64,000 bases of DNA from Pontederia crassipes. Taxonomy: Eukaryota; Streptophyta; Magnoliopsida; Commelinales; Pontederiaceae. Below, one piece after another: positions 12,561 through 21,087 of this stretch. The translations under genes were made by a program, and so were the position numbers. Each line of letters starts with the position of its first letter. Position 1 is the stretch's first letter. The DNA is taken from positions 24,440,552 to 24,504,551 of the forward strand of contig CM060183.1 in the NCBI GenBank assembly GCA_030549335.1, read 5' to 3'. The notes under the pieces were generated by a model that had not been told where the DNA came from, made no database searches, and saw nothing but the letters and a program-made list of their open reading frames with translations.

Positions 12561-13088
12561 ATGGCGTCGCTAGCGAGGCCGCTGCTGCTCCCGCCAACTT
12601 CCTCCGGCATGTTTCCCCTTCGGAGGATCTTCCCATCCCCAAGATTTGGCACCAGAGGCAATGGCTGCGGGCGGACTCATGACGTCAGATGCAAGGCTAA
12701 GAACCCCGATACCGGTGGGAGCGAAGGCGACGGCAGCAGCACCACGGAGACAGTGGCGGGGGTGGCTGGTCTGCTGTCGAGCCCGGTGATCGGCATCTCT
12801 CTGTACACACTGAAGACGACCGGCTGCGGGCTGCCGCCGGGGCCGGGCGGGTCGATCGGCGCGGTTGAGGGAGTGAGCTATCTGGTGGTCGCCGGCATCG
12901 TGGGTTGGTCGCTTTACACGAAGGCCAAGACCGGCTCGGGCTTGCCGGCAGGACCCTACGGGCTGCTCGGCGCGGCAGAGGGGCTTTCCTTCCTCACCGC
13001 CGTTGCCATTGCCGTGGTGTTCGGCATCCAGTTCTTCGAACTGGGGTCGCTCCCTGGACCTCTCCCCAGCGACAAATGCTTTGGCTGA
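12561..13088 (+). CDS. Plastid-targeted small membrane protein of unknown function
   Basis: An intronless frame of 175 residues. The first ATG in this frame is at 12561; an upstream TTG at 12552 is not needed. Residues 1 to about 44 look like a chloroplast transit peptide: Met-Ala-Ser start, many Ser, Pro and Arg, few acids. After a Gly/Ser/Glu-rich linker come three hydrophobic segments at about 65-83, 103-120 and 138-158. A 37-residue period is visible: SLYTLKTTGCGLPPGP (80-95) and SLYTKAKTGSGLPAGP (117-132), each followed by GA(V/A)EG(V/L)S(Y/F)L, with a shorter third echo LGSLPGPLP near the C terminus. Proteins of this layout are, to my recollection, conserved in plants and uncharacterised, probably in the thylakoid or inner envelope membrane. 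No catalytic motif is seen. The GC-rich coding sequence contrasts sharply with the AT-rich flanks, as in many monocot genes. Confidence 0.85.
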   Translation: MASLARPLLLPPTSSGMFPLRRIFPSPRFGTRGNGCGRTHDVRCKAKNPDTGGSEGDGSSTTETVAGVAGLLSSPVIGISLYTLKTTGCGLPPGPGGSIGAVEGVSYLVVAGIVGWSLYTKAKTGSGLPAGPYGLLGAAEGLSFLTAVAIAVVFGIQFFELGSLPGPLPSDKCFG

Positions 13089-13357
13089 TCACTTCCAAAC
13101 ATTTTGCCTTGTCATAATCTGCTATACGTTTACCGTATCATTTTGCCTTGTTTTTCTTTTCTTTCTGCAACTTTGTAAAGTATAAATTAATGATTTGGTC
13201 GATGCAAAGTACTTTTGAACTATTTGGTGAAGACCATACTTTTTTTCGTCGATCGTATAGTTTTCAGTCTTTGGAGGTTAAATTTATTGGATGAAATAAG
13301 GCATTGGCTCATTTAACAAAAAGAGGTCTCACCTCCTAATTTAGTTCTGGTTAAAAG

Positions 13358-13363
13358 AATAAA
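13358..13363 (+). terminator. Possible polyadenylation signal of the plastid-protein gene
   Basis: AATAAA about 270 nt after the stop codon, followed by AT-rich sequence. Plant signals are loose, so this is only a candidate. Confidence 0.3.
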
Positions 13364-13760
13364 TAGAGAGACGCTTCTAATTGAATATAAGTAAATGTAA
13401 TTTTGAATGAAAAACACAGATTATTATTTTAAAAAATATTTCTATTACTGTCCTTTTATGATTTTTTTCATTTTAAATATTTTTTCTTTTGTTTTGTAGG
13501 TCTTTAGGCTTTCTTTTCGTTTCTTAATTATATATTGATTTTGTTTATTGCAATACATAGGGAAGTTTGCACAGAAGAAATTTAACTTTTACATTTAGTG
13601 CAAACATAATCTAAACTTTAATTTGTTGGATAAAAAATCACAGAAAATTTTCATCAAATGTAACCTACTTTTTTATTGAAAATAAAATAGCAACTTCTAT
13701 TTTTTTTTTCTTGTATTAGATCTCATGATAGTTTTTAAAAAGTATTATATGATAAATTGA
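13364..13760. other. Spacer, AT-rich, nothing recognised
   Basis: Poly-T and poly-A tracts without a coding frame or clear repeat lie between the plastid-protein gene and the Mutator-like element. Confidence 0.5.
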
Positions 13761-15080
13761 TATAATGAATATGTTAAACTCGCTAATGGTAGCATGATGC
13801 TACGCGCTTTGTTCTTGACCGCAAGAACGACAATGGACGAAGATGACTGAAATTGTGCTAAAATGTGCGTCTTCATCCGTTGAACTAGTGCAGCACATGC
13901 TAACTCGGCCAGTTGAAATGGCTTAGGGTAAAGAAAACACAAACGCGTTGAAGGTTCTTGCCCGACAGCACAACAATTTCATCTCTCCACTTCTTCACCC
14001 CGATTGCGAAGACGTCGACGTTGGAAGCAGAGGAGACAAAGCGCAAGGATGTCAGGAAGATAAGCCGTCCTCTAGTTTTCTCAATGGCCTAGTTCCTTTT
14101 TCTGGCAAAGGAGCACACTCTAAGTTTTGTTTCACTTTCCTAGCCATCCTCCGCGTCTTCATGTGCCCTAGTTTTGTTTGACTTTCTTGTGCTTTTCTGG
14201 GTATGATTCGTTTTTCTCTTCCCATCAAATTATCACTCTCATTTTACACTCTCCTAGACCTAATGTTGTTTCCTGTAGAATTAAATATGTTTATAATGCC
14301 TTATCCACATTAAACTTAATTTGATATATTCAGTGCAACTAATGTGGGTCTTTGAAAAAGTGCAGTTGCAAATTCATTGGTGGCTGTTAGGGCATCTATT
14401 TTTTTAGTTTTCAATTTCTTGCTATTTGTTAAGTTCCTCTAATAATTATTTCTTAATCAATCTCGTGCAATATATTTCACCTTTTCTCCTGCTTAAAACT
14501 TTATTAAACAGTATGTATCTTTGGCAAACCTTAGTGAATTTATTGCCAATACTTTCATGTTAAAAAATAATGATAAAAGAGAAGGGGTCAGATGTATGTA
14601 GGAGACTTTTGAAGTTAATCAGTTATTGTTTTCACTAAATTTGGCACTAAAATTAAAAGAAAAGATGGTGTAACTATAATTCAAAAATATTTTGTGATTC
14701 CATTGCAAACATATATATCTATTTTATAGCAAAGAAATACAAAACTAAATTTCAAACTCGACTGTTCAATGCAAAAGAAGATTATGTTAAGTCTAATGTT
14801 GAACATATTGAGGTTGTTTATTAGCTGAAACTTTTTTCTCTATATTTAGTAATGAATGTTTATTAGAGATGATTAAATTATGTACATTTTCGATAAGTGT
14901 CGTTAGCATTGCATGATCATCTACATGAATGAGTTGACTCATTGCTTGGTTGTGCCCTAGATATATGGAAAAAGAATTTGAAGATGAAACATATGCAACA
15001 TATGCTGACAATATTGAGGAAGTGGCTGAAATTTTTATGGAAAATGAGAATGACGAGGAGTTCTATGACAATATCGATGG

Positions 15081-15373
15081 TGTTAAGAATAAAGATGTTG
15101 CTCTTCCTAACGGTTTAAGCTTTTAGGAAAATTGGTTAGCACATCAAATTTAACATGGTATCAGAGCTAGAGGTCAAGGGTTCGAACCTCATTAAGCTCT
15201 TATTAAAAAAAGATAATTTCCTCCCTTAGTTGTCCACGTGTTGGGCTTGGGCTAGACCAAAATTATCAGCAGCCCACACGTGAGGGGGAGTGTCAAGAAT
15301 ATAAAATTAAAGATGTTGCTCTTCCTAACGGCTTAAGCTTTTAGGAAAATTGGTTAGCACATTAAATTTAACA
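15081..15373 (+). mobile_element. TRIM (terminal-repeat retrotransposon in miniature)
   Basis: Two direct terminal repeats, 15081-15155 (75 bp) and 15291-15373 (83 bp), both begin TGT.AAGAAT and end TTTAACA. The 5' repeat is followed at once by TGGTATCAGAGCT, the usual initiator-Met tRNA primer-binding site; the 3' repeat is preceded by the purine tract gagggggag. A perfect 5-bp target duplication GATGG flanks it (15076-15080 and 15374-15378). The internal part has no coding capacity. The insertion splits the transposase reading frame of the MULE and must postdate it. Confidence 0.93.
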
Positions 15374-16929
15374 GATGGGACCGACAATGTCAATTTTCAA
15401 AGCTCAAATTTCGTAAAATCTCTTGAAATATAGAAGTCGAAGGTTGGCATGACCTTTAATACTGGATTGATGAGGTTCTCAGTCACAAAACATGCTTCTC
15501 ATAAGTCCAAAACTATATAAAAAAAATTCTAAGCAAGACTATGGAAAGACATTGAAACAAAGAAAAAAAGTTAGCGAAGATTGTCTTGCATGCTTATATA
15601 TGGGGCTAAAAACAAATAAAAATTGGGAGGTGAGAAAATTTAAGGAAGAACATAGTCATCCTCCGACAACTTCGTCAAAAGTCAATTTTTTACGTTCACA
15701 TAAAGCAATTTCAAATACCTCTAAGGAGGCTATTGTGAATTTGTATGGCTATGGCATGGGTCCATCAAGGATATATAGGGCTCTTAATATGTCTGGCGAG
15801 CCACTTTTAATAGTCCAAAATTATATTGATTATCTGAGACAAAGAGAATAAATCTAGGAACTGAATACTTAAATATCCTTTCTTGTTTCCATAATAGGAA
15901 GAGTGTTGATCCAAATTTCTTTCAGAGATAGGAGCTTGATGCAAATGACACAATTATGATTTTTTTGAGTTATTTTCATAAGCCTCCCCTAAATTATCAT
16001 AATTTTTTGCATCTAACCTCAAACTACGAACTTATTTTTTTAATCCCTAAAGTATCGCAACTTTTCTACTTTAATCCTCCTATCCATTTCTATTACAGTT
16101 TCTGTTACATTTGCTCTTTCACATTTATGAAAAGACTAAATTACTCATCGTCACATAATACATCAAATAATAAATATAAAAAAGGAAAAAAGAAAAATAA
16201 AATATTCGACTACTGATAGTCGAATATTAATACCTTTCACTACAAGAAAATCACGATTTTCCGACGGGCAATTTTCAACGGTTCGAAATCCGTCGCAATT
16301 TGCGACGAATTTTTCGACGGTTTCATTTTCGACGAATTTTTCGATGGTCATGACCGACGAAAATGATTTATATTATTATTTAATTTTTTGACGATTATGA
16401 ACGTCGATATTTTCGACGAATATCCATCTGTCGCAATTTCCGACGATCACGACCGTCGAAAATGAAAAAATAAATTATGTAATTTGTTATATTATTATTT
16501 ACTTTTTCCAATGGATTTTCCGACGATTACGACCGTCAAAAATGGGAAAATTAAATTACGTATTTTTTATATTATTATTTAATTTTTTGATGATTAGGAA
16601 TGTCGATATTTTCGACGGATATCCATCCGTCGCAAAATCCGCCACAATTTCCGATGGTCATAACCGTCAGTAAATGTATAATAATATCATATGAGGAGTA
16701 TTTTATTAACATAACTAGCGACGGCCCAAACCGTCGTAATTATCGATGGTTTCGACCGTCGGTAAAATAAAAAATAAATATTATATATAACTAAATATAT
16801 TTTCGACGGTCACAACCGTCGGTAATTTAAAAATAGTTAATATTTATATTTTCGACGGCCGGAGCCGTCGGTAATTAAAATTTCATTATCCCGCTTTCTT
16901 TTTTTCTTTTCCCGCTTTCTCTCATATTT

Positions 16930-17030
16930 TCCCCTTATATATAATTCCTTATCCTCTCCTCTCTCTCTCTCCCTCCTCTCCTCTCATCTCCTCTCTCTCT
17001 CTCTCCCCCTCTCCCTATCCCTCTCCCTCT
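16930..17030 (+). repeat. CT-rich low-complexity tract in the CACTA element
   Basis: A run of CTCTCT and CCTCTC units about 100 bp long marks the step from the AT-rich subterminal zone to the GC-rich core. Confidence 0.85.
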
Positions 17031-17495
17031 CCCGACCCGCGCCGGCGACCCTCTCCCGCACCGGACGTCGGCGATCCTCCAGTGCCGGCGACCCTCTCCT
17101 ACACCGGCGACCCTCTCCCGTGTCGGCGACCCTCTCCTACACCGGCGACCCTCTCCCGCGCCGGCGTCTCTCTCTCTCTTTCTCTCTCCGGCGGATCCGA
17201 CCGTGAGCGATCAAATCCGGCCGCCTGGCGGCGGATCCGGCCTCTCGCGGCAGGATCGGCCGCTGGGCGGCCGGATCTGGCCCCGGAGATCGGATCGGGC
17301 ACCGGCGGCCCGGATCCGGCCCCCAATGGCTCGGATCGGGCGTCGGCGGCCCGGATCAGGCGCCGGCGGCCCGGATCCGCAGCCTGGCGGCCGGATCGAC
17401 CGGCTGGCGGCCGAATTTGCCGCCTAGCGGCCGGATTTGGCCGCGACTGGAGCTGGCCGCGGTTGGAGCTGGCCGCGGCCCGATCCGGCCGCTAA
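17031..17495. repeat. GC-rich degenerate repeat core of the CACTA element
   Basis: Units such as 'cgccggcgaccctctcc' repeat at 17040-17165, followed by a longer array built from 'ggcggccggatc' and 'ggatccggcc' variants. Open frames occur on both strands because stops are rare in such GC-rich DNA; a 137-codon frame at 17082-17495 is Arg/Pro/Ala-rich without recognised similarity. I treat it as repeat, not gene. Confidence 0.7.
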
Positions 17496-18748
17496 TTTTT
17501 TTTATATTTTAAAAAATCTTTGTGATGGTTGTGAGGACCATCGAAAGTTTCGATAGTTGCGACCGTCGAAAACTTTCGACGATTCGAACCGCCGGCCTTT
17601 TCCGGTTTCGGCGGTTGCAACCGTCAAAAACTTTCAACGGTTCGAACCGCCGAGGCTTTTTCCGACGGCTCTGACCGTCGATATTTCCGACGAATTTTTT
17701 TCGACCGTCGCAAATCGATTTGCGATGAGCGTTTTTCTGATGGATCGGTTCCGACTGTAAAACAGTCGATAATTGCGTTACCAACGGTTTTCGGGCTGAT
17801 TACCGACGGTCCGGACCGTCGGTAATCAGCATTTTTCTAGTAGTGTTTGCTTCTTTGTCAGTAGTCAAACATTTTTCTTTTTCTATGTTTATTATTTGAT
17901 ATATTATGTGATGAAAGGTAATTTAGTCTTTTCATATATGGGAAAAAGCAAATGTAACAGAAGTGAATGGAAGGATTAAAATGAAAAACTTGTGGTATTT
18001 TAGGGATACAAAAAATAAGTTTATAGTTTGAGCTTAGATGCAAAAAATCATGATAGTTTAGGAGAAGTTTATGTAAATAATCTAATTTTTTGGGGTTGAT
18101 GACAGATCGAGGGATAGTTATGCAGTTTTGGTGATGTTGTCGTATTTGACACAACATATCCAAAAAATAATCTTTGAATGTCATTTGCTACTTTCACTTG
18201 AATTAATCATCACAGAAGATCTTATTTGTTTGGCTGTGCATTACTTGTAGACAAAACTGAAGAAACGCTCATATGACTCTTTGAGAATTGTTTGAGTGCA
18301 TGAGCAGAAGTCATCCTACTTGTATTATTAACGATCAGGACATTGCAATGGAAAATTCTATCTGAAAGAAGCATATATTAGACGGTGACGATAGCAACTA
18401 GGGCCAGAAAAGGAACTGGGGCATCGAGAAAACTAGGTCAAATCAGACGCGGAGGAGGACATCTTCACTACTTCTTCCCGGTGTCCTCTCACTTCGTCTC
18501 CTTTGCTTCCGGCGCTGACATCTTCACGATATCTATCGCGCAAGAACCTTCGAGATTATTGTGTTTTTTTACCCCTAAGCCATTTCTACTAGCTAAATTT
18601 GCATGTGTTATGCCAGTTTAGCGGACAAAGATGCACGGTTCAATGCGATTTCAACCATTTTCGTCCGTTGTCGATCGTACGGTCGAGAACAAGACGTAGC
18701 ATCATGCTACCATTAGTGAGCGTAGCATATCCATTATATACATACTAT

Positions 18749-19389
18749 TAATATAGTCAATATTGTTTTGTACCTAAAACATAAAATGAACAATAAACAA
18801 CATAATTGGATATCTTTTATGCAAGCCATTGCTAATTATTATTCTAAATACAATATATACAAAAAATAATTGTTAATAAATAATGTATTGATGATATTTT
18901 TTAATAATAAAACAAAACACTTATATATGTATTCCTAAAAAAAAGAATATAGTATCCATTTATCGACTTGCATTCATCACATCAAATTTAAAATTTTGAG
19001 TATATTGCATTTATCTAACGAATTTATTATACAATATTTATTTATTTTGAAAATGACATTATGAGGATAGATATAAGAAAATCACATGTTTCTGTAATTT
19101 ATCCAATAAAAATTGTTTAGGGTATATATGATGAAATTAAAAAGTGTATAATTTTTCATGCAACAAGTCATAATTTCAGGGATATTTGTAAAACATAAAA
19201 GTTGAAGTTTTTTCTATGAAACTGTTCATAATACATATTATTTTTATATTATATATTTTATTTAATTGTTACAATTGTAATATTTTTTGATAGGATAAAA
19301 TGAGTAAGATATCAAATGAAATTAAATATATATGTGTGTGTGTGTGTGTGTACAATATTTGCAGTAACTCTTCCTACACTTGTTACTTC
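18749..19389. other. Intergenic AT-rich spacer with a (TG)n microsatellite
   Basis: No frame or repeat family recognised. A (TG)n run of about nine units lies at 19333-19350. Confidence 0.55.
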
Positions 19390-19749
19390 ATGGTAAGACA
19401 CTCAAGTTTGTGGCTTGCTTACTATTGAGATTGAAGGATTAACTTGAGACTATTCAACTTCATGTAGGGACTTGAGAGGTTTAGAGATCATTTGAGATGA
19501 TGAATCAAGTGAACAAGTATAATGGATTATTGCAAATGTTTATGTTTGAATAGCAAAAAGGAGAAAAGGAGTATTTTCCCTCATCCCCATGAGGAGGGGG
19601 AGATAGCCCTTACAACGATGATAAACGAGATCCTCAGACACCCTCCTCCTTATCCCCTACCCCTTTCCCCCTTTCCAAACCCCCGGCCACAAAGCCCCCT
19701 CCCTCCATCGTCGACTCAAAAAAATCCCCCCTGTTTCGACGTCAGATTG

Positions 19750-20757
19750 TGAAGCTATGTGTTGTTGGAGCTCGTGGGCAGATGTTGTCTGGCGTCATCA
19801 TCTGAGTGTGCCTATTCCATCTCCTATCTCAACGCACCAATCTGTGACTTGGAGGTGGAGGCCAGGGCTATCGCTTTGCCCCGGGTGATGAGGATGCCAT
19901 TGCCGATCTACAAGAAGTCTACACAGATTAGGCGCATCGCTAGTTGTTTAGGAACCCCCTCGGCTTGACCTCTGGTGGGAACCGAAGATCCCACTACGAG
20001 GGCTTGCATATGCATTGAGGTCGACCTTTAAGGGATTGATTAAGCAAGGAGCTTGGATGAACCTTCCAAATGGCGAGTGTTACCTCCGACGGTTTGCTTA
20101 TGAGGGCCTTTTTTTGTTTCTGGTGCAATCATGTTGGGCACCGGATGAAAGCTTGTGAGGGTGGGGCAGCCATTGGAGGTTGGGTTTGGTGTCCTGCTCT
20201 ATGGACCATGGCTCCAGGCCCTGTCCAGCGTGGGCAAGCTCCTCAGTCACAGTCGTTGGCCACCATTGCGTCGCCATGGCTTGAGGGGTGTGGGGCCCCC
20301 ACGTGCATTCCCAAGGGGCGGATGCAATGGGCGCCTTAGCATGTGCTTTACGAGCGCCAAATGGTCCTAACCATCCATGTGTTACGCACTACCGAGTGTT
20401 CCGCTCTACTGAGTCCCTTCTGCCACCCAAGTGTCCCGGTCCCATCATGTCGTGTCCTTCATGGCTACGCAGTTGGCGCCCTGATGGTGCGGATGTCTCT
20501 TGCAGCATACACCTGGGTGTTTAGATGCTATCTCAACACATTGTGAAAATCCAACCCCTAGTGTTCTTGATCAAATTGCTAACCGAAAATCACATGTCCA
20601 CCACTTGCCCGACCACACCATTTTACCACTACTTCTCTACTCTTTCCCTGCCACTTACCATATTATGGATGTAGCTTCACCCTTCCCCCTAGAGAATGTT
20701 GTTTCTCCCTCTTTCCTTCCTCCCCGTTACACTGTTCTTGTGTCTGCCCCCGCTTGA
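19750..20757 (+). pseudogene. LINE ORF1 remnant with a CCHC zinc knuckle
   Basis: The clearest mark is a C-x2-C-x4-H-x4-C knuckle, CFWCNHVGHRMKAC, at 20115-20156, the nucleic-acid-binding motif near the end of ORF1 proteins in plant L1 elements. Upstream pieces in other frames (for example LVGTEDPTTRACIC around 19975) suggest frameshifts. Downstream frames are Pro/Ser-rich without further similarity. ORF1 proteins bind the LINE RNA. No intact frame remains. Confidence 0.6.
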
Positions 20758-21087
20758 GTATCATTGAGAAGATCTCAAACCGTCTCATGATGCGTTCACT
20801 TCTCTTGTGTTAAGAAAGTTCTCAACTGAGGCCGGGGCTGATGAGAGTGTCGGGGATGCGAGTAGTGGAACTCTTTGATTTAGAGGCAGAGGCCGATGCA
20901 TTGAGCTCCTCCCCTCACCCCATCCTCGGTTAAAGTATAAGAAGGCTTGGCTAGTCTCCCTTTGCACCACGATTGTCATGACGTCATGCGAAAGAAGCCA
21001 CCCTCCACAACAAGGACGACCCCATCACACTTGATCTCGCTTTGTCGCAGGGGTTCGGTGAGGCCGGGACAAGCTACAAACCCCATC

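Larger units (their letters stand above)
16239..17845. mobile_element. Non-autonomous CACTA (En/Spm) transposon
   Basis: It begins CACTACAAGAAAAT and ends with ATTTTTCTAGTAGTG, whose reverse complement is CACTACTAGAAAAAT. It is flanked by a perfect 3-bp duplication TTT (16236-16238 and 17846-17848), both diagnostic of CACTA elements. Both subterminal regions (about 16258-16880 and 17515-17825) are packed with short motifs of the type CGACGGTC/GACCGTCG in both orientations, the expected arrangement of transposase-binding repeats. No transposase is encoded. The middle holds a pyrimidine-rich microsatellite-like tract and a GC-rich block, listed separately. Confidence 0.95.
15966..18082. mobile_element. 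Fold-back MITE copy 1, split by a CACTA element
   Basis: Left arm 15966-16235 and right arm 17849-18082 are imperfect reverse complements over most of their length, so without the CACTA insert this is an approximately 510-bp hairpin element. The ends read TGAGTTATTTTCATAA and, on the other strand, GATTATTTACATAAAC. Flanking 9-mers tgatttttt (15957-15965) and taatttttt (18083-18091) match at 8 of 9 positions, suggesting a Mutator-type 9-bp duplication. A 12-bp perfect stem with a 4-nt loop sits at 16202-16229, near the hairpin apex. Related copies lie at 52693-53180, about 57155-57604 and from about 63878. Confidence 0.8.
14965..18360 (+). pseudogene. Broken FAR1-like MULE transposase
   Basis: Coding remnants appear in order. 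An acidic start segment (14965-15080, MEKEFEDETYATYADN...) is interrupted by the TRIM and resumes at 15374. A FAR1 DNA-binding-like region follows (about 15440-15851), with CLACLYMGLK, NWEVRKFKEEHSHP, LRSHKAIS and a spaced NYIDYLRQRE; several stops and shifts lie in and before it. After the MITE, 18092-18360 encodes the start of the transposase core, with DDRSRDSYAVFGDVVVFDTTYP, INHHRRSYLFGCALLVDKTEET and LFENCL, again with stops. The first catalytic Asp of the MULE DDE core (FDTTY) is still visible. Everything after that core fragment is missing before the right terminal repeat, so the 3' part was deleted. FAR1-family host genes are an alternative, but the flanking terminal repeats favour a transposase. 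Confidence 0.8.
13761..18738 (+). mobile_element. Mutator-like element (MULE) with about 340-bp terminal inverted repeats
   Basis: The left end (13761-14106) and right end (18402-18738) are diverged reverse complements. Shared blocks include 'actaatggtagcatgatgc' and 'aatggcttaggg', and the repeats fade out at the 'tctggc' block. Between them are fragments of a FAR1/MURA-type transposase. Long terminal inverted repeats plus this transposase class identify a MULE. No matching 9-bp target duplication was found directly outside the ends, so the exact edges are uncertain by a few bases. The element is dead: its coding region carries stops and is split by a TRIM (15081-15373) and by a fold-back MITE (15966-18082), the latter itself split by a CACTA element. 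Confidence 0.75.

Noticed and set aside
12314..12682. 122-codon frame overlapping the plastid-protein start
   Set aside because: It overlaps the well-supported gene in another frame and shows no similarity.
15156..15190. tRNA-like sequence (TGGTATCAGAGC plus GGTTCGAACC)
   Set aside because: It lies exactly after a 75-bp terminal repeat and is the primer-binding site and start of the TRIM interior; no full cloverleaf can be drawn.
17082..17495. 137-codon frame as a gene
   Set aside because: It lies in a GC-rich repeat block inside a CACTA element, and several frames on both strands are equally open.
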